NCBI GenBank assembly: GCA_000383735.1
Contig: KB912170.1
Span: 1-9,065, forward strand
Source of the DNA: Verrucomicrobia bacterium SCGC AAA164-M04
Lineage (GTDB): Bacteria; Verrucomicrobiota; Verrucomicrobiae; Verrucomicrobiales; Akkermansiaceae
Direction of reading: 5' to 3'
DNA length: 9,065 nucleotides
The notes beneath the pieces were generated by a model. The model was not told where the DNA came from. It did no database searches and saw nothing but the letters and a program-made list of their open reading frames with translations. Below, piece after piece: positions 1 to 6,122 of this stretch (positions are counted from its first letter, which is position 1; each line of letters starts with the position of its first letter). A program made the position numbers and the translations under genes.

Positions 1-1
1 A

Positions 2-109
2 AATGAGGTTAATGTATTGACGACAGGAGACCCCAAAGAATTCTCAAGACTGTGTGAAATCCTAATTCCAGAATTCCCTTCCGCCTGTCAACACTTCCTC
101 GTGCCATGA
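2..109 (+). CDS. 3' end of an upstream gene, possibly glutamate racemase
   Basis: An open frame enters from the window edge and runs 35 codons to a TGA at 107-109, giving a tail that contains TTGDPKEFSRLCEIL and ends HFLVP. The TGA overlaps the ATG of the next gene (ATGA at 106-109), the same junction used three more times in the window, which is the main reason to believe this frame is real. The tail (a T-x-GDP-x-x-F block followed by about 15 residues) is reminiscent of the C-terminus of glutamate racemase (MurI), which makes D-glutamate for peptidoglycan. Only 35 residues are visible and no catalytic residue lies among them, so the family call is a weak inference; that a coding sequence ends here is much safer. 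Confidence 0.5.
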   Translation, partial: NEVNVLTTGDPKEFSRLCEILIPEFPSACQHFLVP

Positions 110-942
110 AAAAATTCCCTCTTATCGTAATTCTACTCGCCATCTCCGGCTTCACTTATTGGGCCTTTACTCAGAAGGACTCGCCTTCTGGAGATATCCG
201 AGAGATTGGGACGGAGAACGACATCGAGGATAATTCGGAATATTGGAAATCAGTCACTACCGCAGATCAGACTCTTGTAGACTACCAGCCACCTCATCCT
301 GAACACGATTTTTATTCCGACGGACTTAAAACCCGGGATGGCATTGGCAAGTATTATCAAGGACGTGAAATCGCCGACGTCATGGGTCATCCTGCTATCA
401 ACTGGCTGGAGAGACGGGAACGGGAACAGGAAGAAGCACCAAAAAAGGCTCTTGATTTAATCAAGCTCGCTCCAGGCGAGGTTCTAGCTGATATCGGAGC
501 TGGTTCCGGATACTACAGCCTCCGAATCGCCATGAATCACCTAAAATCAAGAGTCGTTTCGGTCGACATCCAGCCAGAGATGATTGATTTTCTAAAAGGG
601 CGAACCGAGCAGTTAGACATCAACAATGTTTCCCCTCACCTCGGAAAAATCGATGATATCGGTCTTCCCGAGCAATCCATCAATGCAGCTCTAATGGTCG
701 ATGCCTATCATGAATTTTCGCACCCTTATGAGATGATGACATCCATCGCTTCCGCTCTTAAACCAGGTGGGCGCGTTTACCTTCTAGAATACCGGGAAGA
801 AGACCCCGATGTCCCCATCAAACCACTTCACAAAATGAGCCAACAGCAAGCAAAGAAAGAGATGGCACTTGCTGGCCTTGTGTGGGACGAAACAATCGAT
901 GATTTGCCATGGCAGCACTTCATGATATTTCGAAAGCCATGA
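106..942 (+). CDS. Membrane-anchored or exported class I SAM-dependent methyltransferase
   Basis: The 278-residue product starts with MKK and a hydrophobic stretch (about residues 5-22) that reads as an uncleaved signal anchor or signal peptide; no clear lipobox or AxA cleavage site is seen. A charged linker (about 23-110) precedes a Rossmann methyltransferase domain. Motif I is DIGAGSGYY (129-137), the acidic residue of motif II is D154 in VSVDIQ, the segment DAYHEF (199-204) sits where motif IV falls, and LKPGGRVYLLEY (218-229) is the usual post-motif strand. These show SAM binding; the methyl acceptor cannot be told. The ATG overlaps the preceding stop by ATGA, and the 3' end overlaps tilS, so it is probably co-transcribed with both. 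No Shine-Dalgarno precedes the ATG. A leader on a SAM-dependent enzyme is odd, because SAM is cytoplasmic. Methyltransferase fold is confident; substrate unknown. Confidence 0.85.
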   Translation: MKKFPLIVILLAISGFTYWAFTQKDSPSGDIREIGTENDIEDNSEYWKSVTTADQTLVDYQPPHPEHDFYSDGLKTRDGIGKYYQGREIADVMGHPAINWLERREREQEEAPKKALDLIKLAPGEVLADIGAGSGYYSLRIAMNHLKSRVVSVDIQPEMIDFLKGRTEQLDINNVSPHLGKIDDIGLPEQSINAALMVDAYHEFSHPYEMMTSIASALKPGGRVYLLEYREEDPDVPIKPLHKMSQQQAKKEMALAGLVWDETIDDLPWQHFMIFRKP

Positions 943-1856
943 TTCCGCTCCCCAAATGGCTGGATCCAAAAAAGCCCTACCTCCTGGGTATCTCCGGCGG
1001 TAGAGATTCTATCGCATTACATCACTGGCTCGTCGAAAATGGTTTTCAGAAGATCATTTACTGCCATTTGAATCACGAACTTCGCGAAGATGAGTCCGAC
1101 GATGACGAGCGCTTTCTTCGCCAGCTTTTGGGCGCAGATCTCATGGTTGGCAGAGTCAACGTTACTGAAATGGCTGAAAGTAAAAGCCTCTCTCTCGAAA
1201 CGGCAGCCCGAGACGCGCGGCATCGTTTCTTCCAGAACTGTGCCAGCCAAACGGGAATAAACCATATCCTCCTCGCCCATCACGCCGATGATCAGGCTGA
1301 AACTCTCCTTTTCAACCTCCTTAGAGGTGCTGCAGGTCTCAAAGGAATGAAAGAACGGCAGGGGCTCGGAGCTTTAACATTTCTCAGACCATTTTTGGAA
1401 ATTCGCAGGGAGGCTATTAATCAATATCTCGCAAGCTTCAACCATTCCTTCCGCGACGATTCCTCAAATCTCGAGCCTTTTGCAACCCGCAATCGACTCA
1501 GAAATGAAGTAATCCCGCTACTTTCTGAGATTATGAAGCGGGATATCACCACGAATATCCTACGTGCTTCTCATCATCACAGGGAGCTTGAAGATGCTGC
1601 TGACATCTATCTATCCGCTATCGAAATTCTCGACCCCCAAGGAAGAATCCACCTTCCTACTCTTCGGAGTCTTCCAAAAGCCCTTCAAAAGCGATCAATT
1701 CACCAATTTCTCTTATCTCACCAAATCCCTAATCTCACCTCGTCACACGTCGATCAAGCCCTGACAATAGCAAACCCAGATGCCTCTCCGTCCATGAACC
1801 TACCTGGGGGTCAACGTTTGCGCCGGAAGGAAGCACGGCTTTTTATCAGCTCATGA
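939..1856 (+). CDS. tilS: tRNA(Ile)-lysidine synthase TilS (short form)
   Basis: TilS uses ATP to join lysine to C34 of the CAU-anticodon tRNA-Ile, so that it reads AUA and is charged with isoleucine. From the start at 939 (305 residues) the N-type PP-loop SGGRDS is at 19-24. It is followed by LNHELRE (about 44-50), ETAARDARHRF (87-97), the signature AHHADDQAET (113-122) with LLRGAAGLKGM, and RDDSSN then RNRLRNEVIPLL (about 172-195). The protein ends soon after LPGGQRLRR, so the separate C-terminal domain of long TilS proteins (about 430 residues in E. coli) is missing, as in short TilS of the Aquifex type. An in-frame ATG at 909 would add ten residues; I prefer 939 because it forms the ATGA overlap seen at three other junctions here. 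Neither start has a Shine-Dalgarno. Its stop overlaps the lipoprotein gene start at 1853. Confidence 0.95.
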   Translation: MIPLPKWLDPKKPYLLGISGGRDSIALHHWLVENGFQKIIYCHLNHELREDESDDDERFLRQLLGADLMVGRVNVTEMAESKSLSLETAARDARHRFFQNCASQTGINHILLAHHADDQAETLLFNLLRGAAGLKGMKERQGLGALTFLRPFLEIRREAINQYLASFNHSFRDDSSNLEPFATRNRLRNEVIPLLSEIMKRDITTNILRASHHHRELEDAADIYLSAIEILDPQGRIHLPTLRSLPKALQKRSIHQFLLSHQIPNLTSSHVDQALTIANPDASPSMNLPGGQRLRRKEARLFISS

Positions 1857-2317
1857 AATCCCTCTTTTTAATTTCTTTATTACTCGTATCCTGCAGCAGC
1901 AAGACCGCACCAGACGAATTTAAGGAAGGCCAGAATATCAAAGGTCCAGATCAAATAATTGTTGGTCGTATCGCTTCGGTCTCCAAGCGCGGTAAGTTTG
2001 TCCTCATTCAAAAATTAGGAACAGGAACCCTACCCAAGGGAATTATTTACCAATCAAGAGGCCCCGATGGCCGTACTGCATCCCTTCGGCCCTCTGGCGA
2101 ACGAGTCCGAGATTTTTTCGCAGCCGATTTATTAAGTGGAGAAACAGAGAGAGGATTTGCCGTCATAGCCTATCAAAACCTCAACAGAAAGCAGACCACT
2201 GAGGAGGAGAAGATCAAGACAAAGGACGAGATAGAAGGTGGCACGAAAGAAAATTTAGACGAAAGTGATCCAAATGGAGACGATCAAGACCCCCAAAATA
2301 TCAGGGATCTGAGCTAA
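1853..2317 (+). CDS. Small lipoprotein of unknown function
   Basis: The 154-residue product begins with a short signal peptide and a lipobox LVSC (residues 11-14), so Cys14 should be lipidated after cleavage by signal peptidase II. A compact central part (about 33-110) has alternating hydrophobic residues, including VGRIASVSKRGKFVLIQ and later FFAADLLSG and GFAVIAY, suggesting a small beta-rich domain. The last 40 residues are strongly charged and acid-rich (EEEK, KDEIEGG, DESDPNGDDQD) and probably disordered. Serine follows Cys at the +2 position, which in enterobacterial rules would send it to the outer membrane; whether that applies here is unknown. Its ATG overlaps the tilS stop (ATGA at 1853-1856), making it the last gene of that coupled operon. 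I do not recognise the family, and its link to tRNA modification is only positional. Confidence 0.75.
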   Translation: MKSLFLISLLLVSCSSKTAPDEFKEGQNIKGPDQIIVGRIASVSKRGKFVLIQKLGTGTLPKGIIYQSRGPDGRTASLRPSGERVRDFFAADLLSGETERGFAVIAYQNLNRKQTTEEEKIKTKDEIEGGTKENLDESDPNGDDQDPQNIRDLS

Positions 2318-2333
2318 TTACTCTCCCTTTATT

Positions 2334-2355
2334 GTGAGTGAAACCCACTTTATTT
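2334..2355 (+). terminator. Weak candidate terminator after the tilS operon
   Basis: GTGAGT (2334-2339) and ACCCAC (2343-2348) can form a six-step stem with one A-C mismatch around a GAA loop, followed by TTTATTT (2349-2355). It lies 17 bases after the lipoprotein stop, where a terminator is expected. The stem is short and imperfect, so this is tentative. Confidence 0.3.
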
Positions 2356-2376
2356 AAAAAAATTTATCTTTATCAC

Positions 2377-2406
2377 TTGAATGCACTCTGTTTTTCTTGG
2401 TAATAC
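2377..2406 (+). promoter_or_regulatory. Candidate sigma-70-type promoter for the marR gene
   Basis: TTGAAT (2377-2382) and TAATAC (2401-2406) are separated by 18 bases in an AT-rich gap between the lipoprotein gene and the marR-family gene. They match the -35 and -10 consensus at four of six and five of six positions. Transcription would start near 2413 and leave a leader of about 55 bases. That leader contains a tandem 8-bp repeat (2431-2446) that could be an operator. Call based on consensus only. Confidence 0.4.
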
Positions 2407-2466
2407 TCCTCACGAAGTAACTAGGGCATCCTAAATATCTAAATAATTCAAAAAAGTCGATATACC

Positions 2467-2928
2467 ATGAAAGCAAGCACACTCAACACCCCAAGCCAAC
2501 GTAAAGTGGATCCAAACCGATTGGCTGACTTTGTGATGATGACCCAGCGGTCATGCATCTTGAATCTTTCAAGTGAACTGAATCGCGGAAACATTTCTTT
2601 TCCTCAATTTTTCCTCCTCACCTACCTTTCTAGTGAGGACTACCTTACCATGTCGGCTATCGCCAAAAAGATGGGGCACTCTACCGCAGCCGCTACCGGA
2701 CTCGTTGACCGCCTTGAGAAGCTTGGTTTCGTCGAGCGCGTTCACGCAGCCGAAGACCGCCGCAAAATCATGGTTCGTATCACTAGCAGCGGATCCGAAA
2801 TCGTTTCAACCATGCGCCAACACATCGCTTCCGAGTTAGCAAACATTATGGAAGACCTCGATGATGTCGATGCATCTTCAGTCGTTGCAGCCAATCAAGC
2901 AATCGAAGGAAAAAATCTGGAATCATAG
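2467..2928 (+). CDS. MarR-family winged-helix transcriptional regulator
   Basis: The 153-residue product has the MarR layout. Helices at about 16-40 and 110-140 would form the dimer interface. The winged helix is at about 44-106: FPQFFLLTYLS, then LTMSAIAKKMGHSTAAATGLV, with the recognition helix at about 71-84, then DRLEKLGFVERV and the wing with DRRKIMVRIT (DRR at 97-99). Proteins of this family bind DNA as dimers and usually release it when a small ligand binds or a cysteine is oxidised. One cysteine (C30) lies in the first helix, but nothing shows that it senses oxidants. The gene stands alone, with a promoter-like sequence before it and a hairpin terminator after it. MarR proteins often control their own gene or a neighbour; pgeF-ispE directly downstream are possible targets by position only. 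No Shine-Dalgarno precedes the ATG. Confidence 0.9.
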   Translation: MKASTLNTPSQRKVDPNRLADFVMMTQRSCILNLSSELNRGNISFPQFFLLTYLSSEDYLTMSAIAKKMGHSTAAATGLVDRLEKLGFVERVHAAEDRRKIMVRITSSGSEIVSTMRQHIASELANIMEDLDDVDASSVVAANQAIEGKNLES

Positions 2929-2945
2929 CAACTTCCAAAACAAAT

Positions 2946-2969
2946 GTTCGTGAAGGAAACTTTGCGAAC
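2946..2969 (+). promoter_or_regulatory. RNA hairpin with GAAA tetraloop between marR and pgeF
   Basis: Positions 2946-2955 pair with 2960-2969 around a GAAA loop (2956-2959). The ten pairs include two G-U wobbles (2951/2964 and 2952/2963) and the other eight are Watson-Crick. GAAA is a stable GNRA tetraloop. The wobbles are G-U on either strand's RNA, so they do not fix direction. It lies 17 bases after the marR stop and only five bases before the next hairpin, so the two form a tandem structure in the marR-pgeF transcript. Function unknown. Confidence 0.5.
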
Positions 2970-2974
2970 TTGAA

Positions 2975-3020
2975 ACGCTTCCTCTACGCTTTCGGGCGTG
3001 CAGGAAGCGTCTTTCTTTTT
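2975..3020 (+). terminator. Intrinsic terminator after marR, overlapping the pgeF start
   Basis: ACGCTTCCT (2975-2983) pairs perfectly with AGGAAGCGT (3002-3010). Inside, after a C-C mismatch and one T-G pair, ACGC (2986-2989) pairs with GCGT (2996-2999) around a TTTCGG loop. The stem is followed by CTTTCTTTTT (3011-3020). This is a strong Rho-independent terminator in form, reading on the plus strand. The GTG proposed as the pgeF start (2998-3000) lies in its 3' arm, and the T tract encodes the first pgeF residues, so it may act as an attenuator or translation block for pgeF-ispE. Confidence 0.75.
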
Positions 3021-3651
3021 GTCTCCGATTATTCAATCAAGGAATCATTGTGCCGCTTTCGTCGAGCGCATTCCCGAGGTCCAAACCTCTACTGATAAGA
3101 AAGAGACATTAGCACATCTAACCAACCATCACACCGCCGCTGCTCAATCGTTGGGTTTTAGCCGAACTTTCCATGCCGAACAGATTCACGGATCCAAAAT
3201 CACCGTGGTTACGAAAGAATCTCCACTCATATCCCCAGGTGTCGATGGCCTAATCACTTTAGAAAATACCCTCCTTGGAATCCACGTCGCTGATTGCGGC
3301 GCACTTTACCTCCTCGATCAAAAAACTGGAGCAATTGGACTTCTTCATTCTGGAAAAAAAGGGACCGAACTCAACATCACTAAAAATGCGATTCAAGCGA
3401 TGAATCTAAATTTCCAAACTCACCCTAAGGATCTTGTGGCAGTCTTAGGACCCTGTATCCGACCTCCGTATTATGAAGTTGATTTCGCCCAAACAATCCG
3501 AGATCAGGCAATAAGATCGGGAGTCTTACCCGAGAACTTCCACGATTGTGCCCTTTGCACCGCCTCTGATCTCAAAAGATTCTATTCTTATCGTCGTGAA
3601 AAAGGAAACACCGGACGACACCTCGCTTTACTTGGACATTATGCCTTATGA
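2998..3651 (+). CDS. pgeF: Peptidoglycan editing factor PgeF (YfiH/YlmD multicopper-oxidase-like family)
   Basis: Members of this zinc-dependent family (laccase-like, DUF152) act on purine nucleosides in vitro. In E. coli PgeF removes wrongly built cell-wall precursors carrying L-Ser in place of L-Ala. The three metal-binding residues are visible in the 217-residue product: H64 in QIHG, C100 in VADC, and H117 in LLHSG. The C-terminal GPCIRPPYYEV (151-161) and YSYRREKGNTGRHLALLG are also typical. The usual HAGWRG motif reads HSGKKG here (117-122). Only GTG 2998 or TTG 3019 can start the frame, because a stop lies at 2971-2973. TTG 3019 has AGGAAG 11 bases upstream, inside the terminator hairpin, and would give 210 residues. 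Its stop overlaps the ispE start (ATGA at 3648-3651). Family confident, exact start not. Confidence 0.88.
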   Translation: MQEASFFLSPIIQSRNHCAAFVERIPEVQTSTDKKETLAHLTNHHTAAAQSLGFSRTFHAEQIHGSKITVVTKESPLISPGVDGLITLENTLLGIHVADCGALYLLDQKTGAIGLLHSGKKGTELNITKNAIQAMNLNFQTHPKDLVAVLGPCIRPPYYEVDFAQTIRDQAIRSGVLPENFHDCALCTASDLKRFYSYRREKGNTGRHLALLGHYAL

Positions 3652-4481
3652 GCACACTCACAGTCTATCCTCCCGCAAAAATCAACCTCTCGTTGAAAAT
3701 CAACGGTAAGCGTGAAGATGGTTTCCACGAACTGGAAACTTTAGTTCTCCCCTTGCCTGGGCTAACCGATGAACTTCGATTTGAAGCAGCAGGCGAATTC
3801 ACCTTGTATTGCGACACTCCAGGAGTTCCAACCGATCAATCCAACTTGGTCTCTCGCGCCCTCCACCTCTTTGAAAAGAACACCGGGAAAGAAGCACGCT
3901 ATCGAATCACCCTAAAAAAAAGAATTCCACACGGCGCCGGACTCGGCGGTGGGAGCTCAGATGCCGCATCCACTTTTCTGGCGCTCAATCAACTCACGGG
4001 AACTTCTGTTCCGCTTTCAAAACTTGCAGAATGGGCTAGGGAGCTTGGCTCCGACATCCCTCTTTTTCTCTATGAATCAGCGAGTTGGTGTCGAGGAAAG
4101 GGGGAAATCGTAGAACCTTTTGATCTACCATGGAGCGATCCCATCCTCCTCTTCAAACCAAGTTTCTCGATCTCGACTCCTTGGGCCTATTCCCGCTGGA
4201 GCAACTCTCAAGAAATTCACGGTATTTCCTACGCTTCAAGTAAGGTGAGCGGAATCGATCTTTATAATGACCTAGAACGCCCGGTTTTTGAAAAACATCG
4301 TTTCTTGGCTGAGCTCAAGCAATTTCTTCTCGATCAACCAGAAACTCAAACTTCCATAATGTCAGGTTCAGGCTCTACTATTTTTGCCGTTCTGCGCGAT
4401 CAGAAGGACGCGGCCCCACTCATAGAGCGAACGCTCAAAGAATTGGATCCAACTCTCTGGACCCACCTTTCGATCTTTTAA
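3648..4481 (+). CDS. ispE: 4-diphosphocytidyl-2-C-methyl-D-erythritol kinase IspE
   Basis: IspE phosphorylates the 2-hydroxyl of CDP-methylerythritol using ATP, the fourth step of the MEP (non-mevalonate) route to isoprenoids, in the cytoplasm. The 277-residue product has the three GHMP-kinase motifs: PPAKINLSLKI (8-18) with catalytic K11; the glycine-rich phosphate loop PHGAGLGGGSSDAA (94-107); and the C-terminal MSGSGSTIFAV at about residues 237-247. The catalytic aspartate is D136 in LGSDIP. Substrate contacts near GFHELET (25-31) are also kept. The length is normal for the family. The start overlaps the pgeF stop by ATGA, so translation of the two is probably coupled and ispE would depend on whatever controls the hairpin at the pgeF start. 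This means the organism makes isoprenoids by the MEP route. Confidence 0.96.
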   Translation: MSTLTVYPPAKINLSLKINGKREDGFHELETLVLPLPGLTDELRFEAAGEFTLYCDTPGVPTDQSNLVSRALHLFEKNTGKEARYRITLKKRIPHGAGLGGGSSDAASTFLALNQLTGTSVPLSKLAEWARELGSDIPLFLYESASWCRGKGEIVEPFDLPWSDPILLFKPSFSISTPWAYSRWSNSQEIHGISYASSKVSGIDLYNDLERPVFEKHRFLAELKQFLLDQPETQTSIMSGSGSTIFAVLRDQKDAAPLIERTLKELDPTLWTHLSIF

Positions 4482-4523
4482 TAAATCACGCGACACCACT
4501 CGCTCAAAGTGCTAAACTCACCA

Positions 4524-4535
4524 CAGGAATTCCTG
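4524..4535. repeat. Perfect 12-bp palindrome in the ispE-clpX gap
   Basis: CAGGAATTCCTG reads the same on both strands and lies 16 bases before the clpX ATG in a 70-base gap. It could be an operator or a small hairpin in the clpX leader. A palindrome of this length is expected by chance about twice in 9 kb, so the position is its only support. Confidence 0.25.
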
Positions 4536-4551
4536 CTAACTCCTTTTATTC

Positions 4552-5823
4552 ATGGCCCGCGCAAAAAATCTCACCATGTGCTCCTTCTGTGGCAAAAGTC
4601 ACTCGGAAGTCAAGAAGCTCATCGCTGGACCTGGCGTCTACATTTGCAACGAGTGCATTGACGTCTGCTCCACTATTCTTCGCAAGGAACTTGCCGGTCA
4701 GTCAGAACCCACGAAGGAGGTTTCGACCCTTCTAGAAGACGGGGTTCCTACTCCCTCGGAGCTTTTACAGCACCTCAACGAGTTTGTGATTGGGCAAGAC
4801 GACGCCAAAAAAGTCCTTTCGGTTGCCGTTTACAATCACTACCAACGACTAAGACAGCACGAGCATGCCGATCAAAAGTATGCCGACGTCGAGATTGAGA
4901 AATCAAACATCCTTCTCCTCGGACCCACTGGATCCGGTAAGACGCTCCTTGCCAAAACTCTTGCTCGCCTTCTCGACGTTCCCTTCTGCATCGTCGATGC
5001 AACCACTCTAACCGAAGCTGGCTACGTCGGAGAAGACGTTGAAAACATTATTCTACGACTCCTGCAATCGGCTGACTTCGATGTCGAGCGTGCGGAGCGT
5101 GGTATCATCTACGTCGATGAGATCGATAAAATCGGACGCAAGACTGAGAACGTCTCCATCACCCGCGATGTGTCCGGTGAGGGAGTCCAGCAGGCCCTCT
5201 TGAAAATTCTTGAAGGTTCAGTCTGCAACGTTCCACCTCAAGGAGGGCGGAAGCACCCGCAGCAGGAATACATTCAACTCAACACTGAGAAAATCCTCTT
5301 TATCTGTGGTGGTGCTTTTGTAGGAATAGAAGATATCGTCCGACGACGACTCGGAAAGCGAGTGCTCGGATTCAATTCAGTTAAAACCGAAGAGACTGAA
5401 GAGGCCGAAGAGATTTCTCTCCTCAAACAAGCCCGAGCAGAGGACCTCCTTCACTTTGGTCTGATCCCAGAATTCATTGGTCGACTGCCCGTCCTAACTT
5501 CCCTTCGCAAACTGACCGAAAAGGAATTGGTCCAAATCGTCACCGAGCCCAAGAATGCTTTGGTAAAGCAATATCAAAAGCAGCTTTCGATGAACAAAGT
5601 TCAGCTGAAAGTCACCAAAGATGGGCTTTCTGAAATGGCAAAACAAGCAATTGAAAGAGGAACCGGAGCACGGGCCCTACGCTCTATTTTCGAGGGCCTC
5701 ATGCTCGACGTGATGTTTGAAGTTCCCTCGCGTGAGGACATCGAATCCGTGACGGTTAATGCAGCAGTTGTGAAAGGTGACAAGGCACCAACCATGAAAA
5801 AACGGCGCTCAAACGCGGCTTAA
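4552..5823 (+). CDS. clpX: ATP-dependent Clp protease ATP-binding subunit ClpX
   Basis: ClpX is a hexameric AAA+ unfoldase that feeds tagged or damaged proteins to the ClpP peptidase in the cytoplasm. The 423-residue product has the N-terminal zinc-binding domain (C10, C13, C32, C35), Walker A GPTGSGKT (124-131), the pore loop GYVGED (157-162), Walker B IIYVDEID (185-192), the RKH loop (233-235), an IGF-type ClpP-docking loop reading LGF (272-274), and sensor 2 GARALR with R374. Everything needed for ATP hydrolysis, substrate grip and ClpP docking is present and the length is normal. ClpP is not in the window, although clpP-clpX is a common pairing. The gene follows ispE after 70 bases and may have its own promoter, but I could not identify one. 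No Shine-Dalgarno precedes the ATG at 4552; no better start is nearby. Confidence 0.98.
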   Translation: MARAKNLTMCSFCGKSHSEVKKLIAGPGVYICNECIDVCSTILRKELAGQSEPTKEVSTLLEDGVPTPSELLQHLNEFVIGQDDAKKVLSVAVYNHYQRLRQHEHADQKYADVEIEKSNILLLGPTGSGKTLLAKTLARLLDVPFCIVDATTLTEAGYVGEDVENIILRLLQSADFDVERAERGIIYVDEIDKIGRKTENVSITRDVSGEGVQQALLKILEGSVCNVPPQGGRKHPQQEYIQLNTEKILFICGGAFVGIEDIVRRRLGKRVLGFNSVKTEETEEAEEISLLKQARAEDLLHFGLIPEFIGRLPVLTSLRKLTEKELVQIVTEPKNALVKQYQKQLSMNKVQLKVTKDGLSEMAKQAIERGTGARALRSIFEGLMLDVMFEVPSREDIESVTVNAAVVKGDKAPTMKKRRSNAA

Positions 5824-6060
5824 ATTACTTGGTTTTTAGTCTTACGATCGCTCACAGAGCAGATCTTTAAACAGGCTCAAACAGTTCCTGTTCGCGGAGA
5901 AAACGGATGTGAGGACGCTGGAGCTTAGCTTGCTCCGAAGATATTCAATTGGTAGCAACAAGATACCAATCCACCCATTGAGCTATTTCATGATCTAGAA
6001 TTATCGAGTAGGAGCCTCTCTCTTTTGATGAATGACTACAAAAGGTAGCTGTCGGTTACC
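5824..6060. other. Intergenic gap between convergent clpX and rpsA
   Basis: No intact gene is seen in this stretch. Weak inverted repeats are present: GATCGCTC/GAGC-A-GATC (5846-5865, followed by TTT only), GGAGC/GCTCC (5920-5936), ATTGGTA/TACCAAT (5948-5970) and CTTTTG/CAAAAG (6022-6044). The first could serve as a poor clpX terminator. On the minus strand a short open stretch (about 5876-5929) encodes RPHIRFLREQELFE, which faintly recalls RelE/Gp49-like toxins, but it is flanked by stops. Most likely non-coding, perhaps with a gene relic. Confidence 0.4.
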
Positions 6061-6065
6061 CCCAT

Positions 6066-6098
6066 AAAAAAGTCGCCCCGGTTTCCCGAAGCGACTTT
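6066..6098 (-). terminator. Intrinsic terminator of rpsA
   Basis: Reading the minus strand, AAAGTCGC pairs with GCGACTTT. Two G-U pairs and CGG/CCG then extend the stem to 13 pairs around a GAAA loop (complement of 6082-6085), and the stem runs into a TTTTTT tract (complement of 6066-6071). The two wobble pairs exist only in minus-strand RNA, so the element is built for rpsA, whose stop is 25 bases upstream. The plus-strand copy would have two A-C mismatches and no T tract of similar length. Confidence 0.9.
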
Positions 6099-6122
6099 GA
6101 ATCTTTTCTTTCTGGTCTTGGA

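Noticed and set aside
2727..3069. A 13-bp exact direct repeat (TTTCGTCGAGCGC at 2727-2739 and 3057-3069)
   Set aside because: It lies in the same codon phase in marR and pgeF (FVERV and FVERI). One such pair is about what chance gives in 9 kb, so it is not evidence of duplication or of an attachment site.
4775..5795. Minus-strand open frames of 75 and 64 codons within clpX
   Set aside because: They overlap conserved ClpX motifs and are shadows of that frame.
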